Part shown: positions 1 to 6,661 of the stretch, piece after piece
How positions within the stretch are numbered: the first letter of the stretch is position 1
How the letters are laid out: every line of letters starts with the position of its first letter
DNA from: Gammaproteobacteria bacterium
GTDB taxonomy: Bacteria > Pseudomonadota > Gammaproteobacteria > Steroidobacterales > Woeseiaceae
Length of the DNA stretch: 14,644 nt
Assembly (NCBI GenBank): GCA_029881015.1
Contig: JAOUNK010000040.1
Location: 1 to 14,644, forward strand
Direction of reading: 5' to 3'
The notes under the pieces: generated by a model
Database searches by the model: none
Told to the model about the DNA's origin: nothing
The model's input: the letters and a program-made list of their open reading frames with translations, nothing else
Position numbers and translations under genes: made by a program

Positions 1-1
1 T

Positions 2-760
2 CTCGCGGACCTCGATCATGCGACGCCGATCTTCTGGCACGGTGTGGGCACCAATCTGCTGGTACGCGATGGCGGACTGAAGGGTGTGGTCGTTTCCGCG
101 ACGAAGATGCTGCGTCAGCTCGAGCGCATCGATGAGTACCGGGTGCGTGCCGGCGCAGGATTGCCCTGCACGCAGTTGGCCCGCCAGTGCATTCGCTGGG
201 GGCTCGGCCCCTCGGAGTTCTTCGCAGGCATTCCCGGATCCGTTGGCGGCGCCCTGGCGATGAACGCGGGCGCACACGGCGGCGAGACCTGGGAGCGCGT
301 CGAGTCGGTCCGCACGATCGATCGCCGAGGTGAAATTCGCGAGCGCGCACCGGAGGAGTACGAAGTCGGGTACCGCAGTGTGCAAGGTCCCATGGACGAG
401 TGGTTCATCGAGGCGACATTTCGCTTCGATCCGGACGTCATGCCCAGCATGGAAACGCTGAAGACGATGCTGGAGCGTCGCAAGCAGACACAGCCGCTCG
501 GCCTCCCGAGTTGCGGTTCCGTGTTCCGGAATCCGCCGGGCGACTATTCGGCGCGCCTGATCGAGGCGGCCGGGCTCAAGGGATATCGGCTTGGTGGAGC
601 AGAGGTTTCAACCAAGCATGCAAACTTCATTATCAATCGGGAAAACGCCTCGGCAGCGGACATCGAGAACCTGATCGAGCACGTTCGCCAGACCGTGCTC
701 GACAAACACGGTGTGGCGCTGAGACACGAAGTGCGCATCGTCGGCGAGGTGGCGAAATGA
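2..760 (+). CDS. murB: UDP-N-acetylenolpyruvoylglucosamine reductase MurB, 5' end outside window
   Basis: MurB reduces UDP-GlcNAc-enolpyruvate to UDP-MurNAc with NADPH and bound FAD, the second committed step of peptidoglycan synthesis in the cytoplasm. The frame is open from base 2, giving 252 codons before the stop. The internal GTG at 44 is not the real start, because family sequence (FWHGVGTNLLVRDGG, the FAD-binding loop) already runs across it. Other visible marks are GIPGSVGGALAMNAGAHG in the FAD domain, EVGYRSV with the active-site Tyr-Arg, SCGSVFRNP with the catalytic serine that protonates the product, and the final HEVRIVGE with the conserved glutamate. The serine motif and compact length fit the shorter type II MurB rather than the 342-residue E. 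coli type. Roughly the first 40-50 residues are missing at the window edge. The stop overlaps the ddl start in an ATGA, suggesting translational coupling. Confidence 0.96.
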   Translation, partial: LADLDHATPIFWHGVGTNLLVRDGGLKGVVVSATKMLRQLERIDEYRVRAGAGLPCTQLARQCIRWGLGPSEFFAGIPGSVGGALAMNAGAHGGETWERVESVRTIDRRGEIRERAPEEYEVGYRSVQGPMDEWFIEATFRFDPDVMPSMETLKTMLERRKQTQPLGLPSCGSVFRNPPGDYSARLIEAAGLKGYRLGGAEVSTKHANFIINRENASAADIENLIEHVRQTVLDKHGVALRHEVRIVGEVAK

Positions 761-1701
761 CCGTTACCGATGCCGCAGATTTTGGCCGCGTTGCCGTGAT
801 GCTCGGCGGGCACTCCAGCGAGCGGGCCGTCTCCCTGGATACGGGTGGGGCCGTCCTCGCGGCCTTGCGGTCGAAGGGTGTCGACGCGCATGCCTGGGAC
901 CCGGCAGAGAATTCACTGGCCGAATTCGCCGCCGCGTGTTTCGACCGCGTTTGGATTGCGCTGCACGGGCCGGGCGGTGAAGACGGCGCGGTGCAGGGGC
1001 TCCTGCAGTGGCTGCAGGTCCCGTACACCGGAAGTGGTGTGATGGCGTCTGCGCTGGCGATGGACAAGGTCCGAAGCAAGCACCTGTTCCGGGCAGTCGG
1101 TATACCGACGCCGGACTACGCGGCGGTCAATACGCTGCACGAGGCGTCCGTGGCGGCCGAGCAGGTGGGTTTTCCCCTGATCGTCAAGCCGTCGGGGCAG
1201 GGCTCGAGTGTGGGCATGTCCAAGGTGTTCGAACGCGGTGAGCTGAACGAGGCGGTCGAAGTCGCGCTCCAGTACGACGCTACCGTTCTGCTGGAGACCT
1301 GCATCGTCGGCGAGGAGATTACGGTTGCGGTGTTGCAGGGCAAGGCATTGCCGAGTATCCGGATCGAGACACCGCGCGTGTTTTACGACTACCGGGCGAA
1401 GTACGAATCGGACCGCACCCAGTACATTTGTCCTGGCACGGAATCGGACGCCGAAGAGGCTCTGTATGCCGAGCTGTCCCTCGCTGCGTTCGATGAGCTT
1501 GGCTGTTCCGGCTGGGGTCGTGTCGACTTCATGAAGAGCGCCGACAAACAGCCACTTGTCCTGGAGGTCAATACGGTGCCCGGGATGACAAGCCACAGTC
1601 TTGTGCCGAAGGCGGCGCAAAAGGTCGGCATCGACTTTGCAACGCTTTGCTGGCGCATCCTCGAGACGAGTTTCGAGACGGAGGTTGGGCATGGCACGTA
1701 A
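757..1701 (+). CDS. ddl: D-alanine--D-alanine ligase
   Basis: This ATP-grasp enzyme joins two D-alanines to make the dipeptide that ends the peptidoglycan precursor. The ATG at 757 shares four bases with the murB stop. The frame stays open upstream, but the family start fits 757, giving 314 residues against about 306 for E. coli DdlB. Visible sites include Glu22 in HSSERAVSL (first D-Ala), YTGSGVMASALAMDK, Lys144 in IVKPSGQGSSVGM (ATP), Tyr216 in YDYRAKY (omega loop), the metal ligands Asp257, Glu270 and Asn272 (LEVNTVPGMT), and Ser281 in HSLVP. The usual HGxGGEDG loop reads HGPGGEDG. Its place between murB and ftsQ is the standard position of ddlB in proteobacterial dcw clusters. The 3' end overlaps ftsQ by 11 bases. 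Confidence 0.96.
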   Translation: MTVTDAADFGRVAVMLGGHSSERAVSLDTGGAVLAALRSKGVDAHAWDPAENSLAEFAAACFDRVWIALHGPGGEDGAVQGLLQWLQVPYTGSGVMASALAMDKVRSKHLFRAVGIPTPDYAAVNTLHEASVAAEQVGFPLIVKPSGQGSSVGMSKVFERGELNEAVEVALQYDATVLLETCIVGEEITVAVLQGKALPSIRIETPRVFYDYRAKYESDRTQYICPGTESDAEEALYAELSLAAFDELGCSGWGRVDFMKSADKQPLVLEVNTVPGMTSHSLVPKAAQKVGIDFATLCWRILETSFETEVGHGT

Positions 1702-2503
1702 GCAAGCCAGACGTCGCAAGCAGAAGAAGGCTACGACCTTCAGGATGCCGAGAATCCGCATCGGCCGCATCGTGGCGCCCTTCGTCGCTGCCGGCATCAT
1801 CGTGGCGACTTATCAACTCACGATGACCATGCTCGATCGCAGGATTTCATCGATTGAAATCAGTGGGCCTTTCCAGCGCGTAACCGCATTGCAGATCGAG
1901 GAAGCGATCAGCGACGAAATCGACGCGGGATTCGTTGGTGCCGATCTCGATTACATCCAGGATCGCATCGTGGCGCTGCAGTGGATCGACCAGGCGCGTG
2001 TTGCACGACGCTGGCCGAGCCGCATCTCGATAACCGTGACGGAACAGGTTCCGGCCGCCACCTGGGGTGAACGCGGACTCCTGAACACGCGCGGCGAATT
2101 ATTTGTGACCGAAGCGCGCCACATCCCGGCAGAGCTGCCGCGCCTGAGCGGGCCGGACGACAGCTCCGCGGCAGTTGCGAAACGTTATCTCGAGGTGCGC
2201 GACAAGCTCATCCCGCTTGGACTCGACCTGCGGCGAGTGCATCTCGATGCGCGTGGCTCCTGGGAAATGACGCTCTCGAACGGTATCGAGATACGGCTGG
2301 GACGACGTGACGTGGCCGAGCGCACAGAGCTGTTTCTCGACGTCGTCGCCAACATCATCACAGGTCGTGCCGCGGATATCGAGTATGTCGACATGCGGTA
2401 CGGCAACGGTTTCACCATTGGGTGGAACGGTGGCGAGAAGACGCCTGTTGCCGAACCGAATCAGCAAGGGCGCAAGTTGCTCGCGTCCAGAGGAACGGAG
2501 TGA
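1691..2503 (+). CDS. ftsQ: Cell division protein FtsQ
   Basis: FtsQ is a bitopic inner-membrane protein that links early and late divisome parts by binding FtsB and FtsL in the periplasm. From the ATG at 1691 it has 270 residues. The N-terminus is a very basic cytoplasmic tail (residues 1-25), followed by one membrane segment (about 27-47). A POTRA domain at about 53-122 starts at ISSIEISGPFQRV and ends in the typical WPSRISITVTEQVPAATW. The beta domain follows, with LLNTRGELF and a C-terminal YVDMRYGNGFTIGW strand motif. The frame is open further upstream, but only the 1691 start puts a basic tail directly before the membrane segment, and it overlaps the end of ddl by 11 bases as expected for a coupled dcw gene. 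The stop directly abuts the ftsA start. Confidence 0.93.
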   Translation: MARKQARRRKQKKATTFRMPRIRIGRIVAPFVAAGIIVATYQLTMTMLDRRISSIEISGPFQRVTALQIEEAISDEIDAGFVGADLDYIQDRIVALQWIDQARVARRWPSRISITVTEQVPAATWGERGLLNTRGELFVTEARHIPAELPRLSGPDDSSAAVAKRYLEVRDKLIPLGLDLRRVHLDARGSWEMTLSNGIEIRLGRRDVAERTELFLDVVANIITGRAADIEYVDMRYGNGFTIGWNGGEKTPVAEPNQQGRKLLASRGTE

Positions 2504-3742
2504 ATGTCAAAACGGCCTGACAGAAACATGATTGTCGGACTCGATATCGGCACCTCGAAAGTGGTGGCGATCGTCGGCGAGGTCAACGATGAAGGCAACA
2601 TCGAAGTCGTCGGCATCGGCTCGCACCCTTCTCGAGGACTAAAGAAGGGTGTCGTCGTCAATATCGAGTCGACGGTGCATTCGATTCAGCGTGCGGTGGA
2701 AGAAGCCGAACTCATGGCCGGCTGCGATATTCATTCGGTGTACACGGGTATTGCCGGCAGCCACGTACGCAGCCTGAACTCGCATGGCATCGTGGCCATT
2801 CGCGATACGGAAGTCAGCGCGTCGGACGTCGATCGCGTCATTGACGCGGCCCGCGCAGTCGCAATTCCTGCGGACCAGAAAATCCTGCACATCCTGCCGC
2901 AGGAATTCCTGATCGACAGCCAGGAAGGTATCCGCGAGCCGATCGGCATGTCGGGCGTTCGTCTCGAGGCAAAGGTCCATATGGTGACCGGTGCGGAAAG
3001 CGCCGCGCAGAATATCGTGAAGTGCGTGCAACGCTGTGGTCTCGAAGTCGACGACATCGTGCTCGAACAGCTCGCCTCGAGTTACGCCGTACTGACGGAC
3101 GATGAAAAGGAACTCGGTTCCTGCATCGTCGATATCGGCGGAGGCACTACGGACATCGCCGTGTTCCTTGGGGGCGCGATCCAGCACACGGCCGTTATCC
3201 CCATCGCGGGCGACCAGGTGACCAACGACATCGCCGTATCGATGCGCACGCCGACGCAATACGCCGAAGAGATCAAGATCAAGTACGCCTGCGCCTTGTC
3301 GCAGCTCGCGAATCCTGACGAGACGATAGAGGTGCCGAGCGTTGGGGACCGGCCGCCGCGCAGGCTGGCACGCCAGACGCTCGCTGAGATCGTCGAGCCT
3401 CGTTACGAAGAGCTGTTTGGCCTCGTGCGCGATGAGCTGCGTCGCAGCGGCTTCGAGGAACTGATTGCGGCCGGCGTCGTGATTACGGGCGGGAGCGCGA
3501 AGATGGAAGGAGCGGTAGAGCTGGCAGAAGAGGTCTTTCATATGCCGGTACGGCTCGGTGCGCCCCAGTTCATCGACGGCCTCACAGAAGTCATTCGCAA
3601 CCCGATACACGCCACGGGCGTCGGGCTGCTCTTGTACGGAAACGAAAATCTCTCCCGGCGCGACCGCCGCAGCACGCCGATCGGCGGCAACCTGGGAGAA
3701 GTCTGGGATCGCATGAAGTCGTGGTTCCAGGGGCATTTTTAA
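2504..3742 (+). CDS. ftsA: Cell division protein FtsA
   Basis: FtsA is an actin-like ATPase that tethers FtsZ filaments to the inner membrane and recruits later divisome proteins. The 412 residues show the actin-fold marks in order: phosphate-1 loop GLDIGTSKV (about 12-20), the FtsA-specific 1C region (about 85-165), phosphate-2 loop VDIGGGTTDIAVF (209-221), adenosine motif VITGGSAKMEG (326-336), and a terminal amphipathic helix EVWDRMKSWFQGHF, the membrane-targeting sequence. The start is the ATG immediately after the ftsQ stop. It is preceded by a purine-rich ribosome site, AGGAACGGAG at 2491-2500, inside the end of ftsQ, so coupling to ftsQ is likely. The length is close to the 420 residues of E. 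coli FtsA. Nothing looks damaged. Confidence 0.97.
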   Translation: MSKRPDRNMIVGLDIGTSKVVAIVGEVNDEGNIEVVGIGSHPSRGLKKGVVVNIESTVHSIQRAVEEAELMAGCDIHSVYTGIAGSHVRSLNSHGIVAIRDTEVSASDVDRVIDAARAVAIPADQKILHILPQEFLIDSQEGIREPIGMSGVRLEAKVHMVTGAESAAQNIVKCVQRCGLEVDDIVLEQLASSYAVLTDDEKELGSCIVDIGGGTTDIAVFLGGAIQHTAVIPIAGDQVTNDIAVSMRTPTQYAEEIKIKYACALSQLANPDETIEVPSVGDRPPRRLARQTLAEIVEPRYEELFGLVRDELRRSGFEELIAAGVVITGGSAKMEGAVELAEEVFHMPVRLGAPQFIDGLTEVIRNPIHATGVGLLLYGNENLSRRDRRSTPIGGNLGEVWDRMKSWFQGHF

Positions 3743-3763
3743 GAACTGTTTTTGTTGTTAATC

Positions 3764-3826
3764 AAGGGGTTTGCAGTGAGTACCCCACAGGGAAAGTCAA
3801 AAAGCGGAGGAAGACTCAATGTTTGA
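3764..3826 (+). other. Possible ftsZ leader: hairpin plus 16-codon mini-ORF
   Basis: The 76-base gap between ftsA and ftsZ contains a Shine-Dalgarno-like AAGGGG (3764-3769) six bases before a GTG at 3776. That GTG opens a 16-codon frame (MSTPQGKSKSGGRLNV) that stops at 3824-3826, just past the first codon of ftsZ in another frame. An inverted repeat, GGGGT at 3766-3770 with ACCCC at 3782-3786, would fold over this ribosome site. ftsZ has its own strong site, GGAGGA at 3806-3811, seven bases before its ATG, lying inside the mini-ORF. Short frames of this kind can arise by chance, so this is only a candidate. Confidence 0.2.
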
Positions 3827-4961
3827 ACTAATGGACACACACAGCCAAAGTGCTGTTATCAAAGTCATCGGTGTCGGTGGCGGCGGCGGTAACGCCGTCG
3901 GCCACATGGTCGACGCCGGTATCGAGGGCGTGGATTTCATTTGTGCCAATACCGATGCGCAGGCGTTGAAGGGGTCGCGCGTGCGGACCTCGCTGCAGAT
4001 CGGTTGCAATATCACGAAGGGTCTCGGCGCCGGCGCGGACCCGGATATCGGTCGCCAGGCCGCGATGGAGGATCGTGATCGCATTCTCGGGGTTATCGAG
4101 GGCGCAGACATGCTGTTCATCACGGCGGGCATGGGTGGCGGCACCGGATCCGGCGCTGCACCGATCGTTGCCCAGGTGGCCAAGGAGCTCGGTATCCTGA
4201 CCGTTGCGGTCGTGACAAAGCCGTTCCTGATGGAAGGTGGCAAGCGCATGCAGATTGCGGAACACGGTATCAGCGAGCTCGGCAAATACGTCGACTCGCT
4301 GATCACGATTCCGAACGAGAAGCTGCTCACCGTGCTTGGCGGCGAAACCACGCTGCTGGATGCGTTCCGCTCAGCCAACCAGGTACTGCAGGGAGCGGTA
4401 CAGGGCATCGCCGAACTCATCACGCGTCCCGGCTTGATCAACGTCGACTTTGCCGACGTTCGCACCGTAATGTCAGAAATGGGCATGGCGATGATGGGTA
4501 CCGGCGTATCCCAGGGCGAAGACCGTGCTCGCGAAGCAGCCGAAGCAGCCGTTTCGAGTCCTCTGCTTGAAGATATAAACCTTGCAGGAGCCAACGGCAT
4601 TCTGGTCAACGTCACGGCGGGCATGGACCTGTCGATCGGCGAGTTCCATGAGGTCGGCAAGACGGTCAAGGAGTTCGCTTCAGACGACGCCACGGTCGTC
4701 GTCGGTACGGTGATCGACCCGGACATGACCGATCGCATTCGCGTGACGGTGGTTGCCACGGGTCTTGGCAAGAATGCCGCGAACGCCGAGTCGCCAATGC
4801 GGATCGTGCGTCGGCCAGAGGCGCAGGCCGAGCCGAACTACCACACGCTGGACAAGCCAACGGTGCAGCGCAAACGCGCCGTGGGCGACGGTCTGGGGCA
4901 GGGCGGATTACAGGAAGAGCTGCTGGACATTCCGGCATTCCTGCGACGCCAGGCTGACTGA
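3819..4961 (+). CDS. ftsZ: Cell division protein FtsZ
   Basis: FtsZ is the tubulin-like GTPase that polymerises into the Z ring and directs septal wall synthesis. The 380 residues (E. coli has 383) show the nucleotide loop GVGGGGGNAV (18-27), the tubulin signature GGGTGSG (106-112, with Ser where most FtsZ proteins have Thr, a change the general tubulin pattern allows), and the T7 synergy loop NVDFADV (208-214) with the catalytic aspartates. The core ends near residue 316 and a linker of about 50 residues follows. The conserved C-terminal peptide ELLDIPAFLRR (367-377) binds FtsA and ZipA-type partners. The ATG at 3819 follows a strong GGAGGA site at a spacing of seven bases, which suits a protein made in excess over FtsA. 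There is a 190-base spacer after the stop. Confidence 0.98.
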   Translation: MFELMDTHSQSAVIKVIGVGGGGGNAVGHMVDAGIEGVDFICANTDAQALKGSRVRTSLQIGCNITKGLGAGADPDIGRQAAMEDRDRILGVIEGADMLFITAGMGGGTGSGAAPIVAQVAKELGILTVAVVTKPFLMEGGKRMQIAEHGISELGKYVDSLITIPNEKLLTVLGGETTLLDAFRSANQVLQGAVQGIAELITRPGLINVDFADVRTVMSEMGMAMMGTGVSQGEDRAREAAEAAVSSPLLEDINLAGANGILVNVTAGMDLSIGEFHEVGKTVKEFASDDATVVVGTVIDPDMTDRIRVTVVATGLGKNAANAESPMRIVRRPEAQAEPNYHTLDKPTVQRKRAVGDGLGQGGLQEELLDIPAFLRRQAD

Positions 4962-4980
4962 CGAGGAAGGGATGCGACCC

Positions 4981-5033
4981 CCGGTGCTACTCACTCACCG
5001 GCGGGAACCTCCTCCGCTTTACCGGCCCGGTAA
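4981..5033 (+). repeat. Clustered inverted repeats built on ACCGG/CCGGT downstream of ftsZ
   Basis: Two perfect inverted repeats lie in a row: CCGGTG at 4981-4986 with CACCGG at 4996-5001 (nine-base loop), and TTACCGG at 5019-5025 with CCGGTAA at 5027-5033. The second can fold as RNA with a five-base-pair stem and a GGCCC loop. The ACCGG/CCGGT core occurs four times in about 50 bases. No T-run follows either stem, so a classical intrinsic terminator is not evident. Processing or termination signals at the end of the division genes are possible. Confidence 0.45.
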
Positions 5034-5043
5034 CCCCGGGTCG

Positions 5044-5100
5044 GTCCCTTCTTTCCCCTGCACACCGACTCTTCAAGAGCCTGTCACGCCTGTGCGCTAA
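5044..5100 (+). terminator. Possible Rho-dependent termination region (C-rich, G-poor)
   Basis: These 57 bases contain about 23 C and 10 G, an unusual C over G excess in this genome and the composition that Rho loading sites show. They follow the hairpin cluster after ftsZ and come just before a promoter candidate for lpxC, a sensible place to end division-gene transcripts. A small perfect inverted repeat, CTCTT-C-AAGAG, lies at 5069-5079. Composition alone is weak evidence. Confidence 0.2.
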
Positions 5101-5111
5101 CAGCCTAATTC

Positions 5112-5141
5112 TTGTGGAGTTTTTGCTCATTATGGTAATCT
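5112..5141 (+). promoter_or_regulatory. Candidate lpxC promoter with extended -10
   Basis: TTGTGG at 5112-5117 is spaced 18 bases from TAATCT at 5136-5141, which is preceded by TG one base upstream (5133-5134), the extended -10 form. The predicted transcription start is about 5148-5150, only 2-4 bases before the lpxC ATG at 5152. This agrees with the lack of any Shine-Dalgarno sequence upstream of lpxC. The hexamers are imperfect (three of six matches each). Confidence 0.35.
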
Positions 5142-5151
5142 TGCGCGCGAC

Positions 5152-6060
5152 ATGTTGAGACAACGCACTCTCAAGACCACGATCCGGGCAACCGGTGTCG
5201 GCCTGCACTCCGGCGAGAAGGTCTACATGACCCTGCGACCGGCCGCCGAAAACTCGGGCATCACGTTCCGGCGTGTGGACCTGGATCGTCCCGTGGACGT
5301 TCCTGCTGACCCAAAACTGGTCGGCGAGACGATGCTGGGCACCACGCTGGAGAAAGACGGCGTCAAGGTGGCGACTGTCGAGCACCTCATGTCGGCGCTG
5401 GCCGGCCTCGGCATCGACAACATCAATATTGATCTGTCCGCGTCCGAAGTGCCGATCATGGATGGCAGCGCCGGGCCGTTCGTGTTCCTCCTGCAGTCGG
5501 CCGGCATCGAAGAACAGAATGCCGCAAAGAAATTCATTCGCATCAAGAAGAAGGTGCGGGTCGAAGACGGCGACAAGTGGGCCGAGTTGTTGCCTTTCAA
5601 CGGCTTCAAGGTGAACTTCGAGGTGTATTTCAATCACCCCGTGTTTAACAAGCTCAGCCAGAAAGCGACCATCGATTTTTCGTCAACGTCGTTCCTGAAG
5701 GAAGTCAGCCGTGCGCGTACTTTCTGTTTCCTGCGCGATGTCGAGGCTTTGCGTGAAAGAAACCTGACGCTGGGCGGCAGCATGGACAACGCGATAGTGC
5801 TGGACGACTACAGGATTCTTAACGAAGACGGCCTGCGTTACTCGAACGAGTTCGTGATACACAAGATTCTCGATGCCATTGGCGATGCCTACCTGCTGGG
5901 CCACAGCCTGATCGGCGAACTCAGGGCCTACAAGTCGGGCCACGACCTCAACAACAAGCTTATGCGGGCAATGCTTGCCGACGTGTCCAGCTACGAGGTT
6001 GTGACCTTCAGCGATTCGAAGCAATCGCCGATTTCCTACGCGACACCCGCGTACGCCTGA
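5152..6060 (+). CDS. lpxC: UDP-3-O-acyl-N-acetylglucosamine deacetylase LpxC
   Basis: LpxC is the zinc enzyme that removes the N-acetyl group from UDP-3-O-acyl-GlcNAc, the committed and usually regulated step of lipid A synthesis. The 302 residues (E. coli 305) carry the zinc ligands His78 (VEHLMSAL), His237 and Asp241 (HKILDAIGDAYLLGH), and the catalytic His264 (GHDLNN). The opening MLRQRTLKTTIRATGVGLHSG aligns residue by residue with the E. coli start, so the ATG at 5152 is secure even though the bases before it (TTGCGCGCGAC) hold no ribosome site. The ftsZ-lpxC neighbourhood is the normal end of the dcw cluster. Here the next gene, hisI, runs the opposite way, and secA or secM, often found next, is absent. 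The two stop codons are one base apart. Confidence 0.97.
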   Translation: MLRQRTLKTTIRATGVGLHSGEKVYMTLRPAAENSGITFRRVDLDRPVDVPADPKLVGETMLGTTLEKDGVKVATVEHLMSALAGLGIDNINIDLSASEVPIMDGSAGPFVFLLQSAGIEEQNAAKKFIRIKKKVRVEDGDKWAELLPFNGFKVNFEVYFNHPVFNKLSQKATIDFSSTSFLKEVSRARTFCFLRDVEALRERNLTLGGSMDNAIVLDDYRILNEDGLRYSNEFVIHKILDAIGDAYLLGHSLIGELRAYKSGHDLNNKLMRAMLADVSSYEVVTFSDSKQSPISYATPAYA

Positions 6061-6061
6061 T

Positions 6062-6559
6062 TCAAAGGACGGTCGGGTTCGGCGCGTCGCCGTAGACCTC
6101 GTCCGGATCGAACACTTTCTCGGTTTCCGTCCATTCGAGCGCCACGTGGCCCTTCGATTGTTTTGCCTCGAAATCGCGGGCGACGGGGACCTTGCGGTAG
6201 AAGCAGCTCCGATAGCCCACGTGGCAGCTGGCACCCCCTGCGACATCGACGCGCAACCAGATGCAGTCCTGGTCGTCGTCGACCAGCAGTTCCCGGACTG
6301 TCTGGATGAGGCCGCTGGTCGCGCCCTTGTGCCAAAGAACCTGGCGGCTGCGGCTGTAGTAGTGGGCTTCGCCCGTTGTGATGGTCAGCCGCAGGGCCTC
6401 GGAGTTCATGTAACCCTGCATCAGGAGTTCGCCGCTGTCGGCGTCGGTGGTTACGACCGTAATCAGCCCGCGTTCGTCGAACTTGGGCGCAAGGTCATTG
6501 CCTTCCTCAACCTGTTCGATTGAGGTGCGGTCTTTGAAGCGGACGGGGGCGCCTGACAT
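6062..6559 (-). CDS. hisI: Phosphoribosyl-AMP cyclohydrolase (HisI), variant metal site
   Basis: HisI opens the adenine ring of phosphoribosyl-AMP, the third step of histidine synthesis. Family marks are GLITVVTTDADSGELLMQGYMNSEAL (about 31-56), HYYSRSRQVLWHKGATSG (66-83) and SCHVGYRSCFYR (111-122). Cys112 and Cys119 match two of the three zinc cysteines of the family. The third normally sits in a DCDxD motif. Here that position reads DDD within VDDDQDC, and a cysteine appears at residue 99, three or four places later. At 165 residues it is longer than single-domain HisI (about 100-140), because both ends are extended. There is no HisE domain and no other his gene nearby. It stands alone between lpxC and cysS. 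The start is the ATG complementary to 6557-6559, with only a weak GAGA ribosome site. It could be the sole housekeeping HisI or a low-zinc paralogue. Confidence 0.88.
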   Translation of the reverse strand: MSGAPVRFKDRTSIEQVEEGNDLAPKFDERGLITVVTTDADSGELLMQGYMNSEALRLTITTGEAHYYSRSRQVLWHKGATSGLIQTVRELLVDDDQDCIWLRVDVAGGASCHVGYRSCFYRKVPVARDFEAKQSKGHVALEWTETEKVFDPDEVYGDAPNPTVL

Positions 6560-6589
6560 TGCGAAATCTCGAAAAAGACAGGGGCAGGA

Positions 6590-6618
6590 AGAATACCTAG
6601 CGTAGCAGCGCTCATCAA
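6590..6618 (-). promoter_or_regulatory. Candidate hisI promoter
   Basis: On the minus strand TTGATG (complement of 6613-6618) lies exactly 17 bases from TATTCT (complement of 6590-6595). Each hexamer has four of six consensus bases. The predicted start is near 6583, giving a leader of about 24 bases before the hisI ATG. It is the best-spaced sigma-70-like pair in the gap. Confidence 0.4.
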
Positions 6619-6621
6619 TGT

Positions 6622-6630
6622 TGTTATGAT
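6622..6630 (+). promoter_or_regulatory. Candidate cysS promoter, extended -10
   Basis: TG-T-TATGAT at 6622-6630 is a good extended -10 (five of six in the hexamer). No matching -35 lies 16-18 bases upstream, which extended -10 promoters can do without. The start would be near 6637, about 25 bases before the cysS ATG. It sits directly next to the -35 of the opposing hisI promoter candidate, so the two could compete or be co-regulated. Confidence 0.4.
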
Positions 6631-6661
6631 TGCGTTTTTTGACCGGCCGGACCCAGGAACA

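Larger units (their letters stand above)
4972..5100 (+). other. Candidate 42-codon proline-rich small ORF in the ftsZ-lpxC spacer
   Basis: An ATG ten bases after the ftsZ stop, preceded by AGGA at a spacing of four bases, opens a 42-codon frame that stops with TAA at 5098-5100. The peptide is proline-rich and includes REPPPLYRPG, and a PPP run is a known ribosome-pausing motif. The same bases form several inverted repeats, so the region may matter as RNA structure rather than as protein. GC-rich spacers easily give proline-rich frames by chance. I do not recognise the peptide. Confidence 0.2.

Noticed and set aside
400..756. Upstream extension of the ddl frame into murB
   Set aside because: The frame is open but the translation is not Ddl-like before residue 1 at 757, and the ATGA overlap is the usual start arrangement.
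913..1800. Minus-strand open frame spanning ddl and the start of ftsQ
   Set aside because: It is antisense to two certain genes and crosses their junction, as expected for a chance frame in GC-rich DNA.
2639..3736. Long minus-strand open frame (365 codons) opposite ftsA
   Set aside because: It is a shadow of ftsA, with no family-like motif and no ribosome site or gene context.
4531..4550. Short tandem repeat (gaagcagcc twice) in ftsZ
   Set aside because: It encodes an ordinary EAAEAA helix segment of FtsZ and has only two copies.
6611..6634. Possible Zur-type operator in the hisI-cysS gap
   Set aside because: Only CAAT at 6617-6620 and ATTG at 6629-6632 pair around an unpaired centre. The match to the TGTTATA-type palindrome is too poor to claim, although the HisI variant made it tempting.
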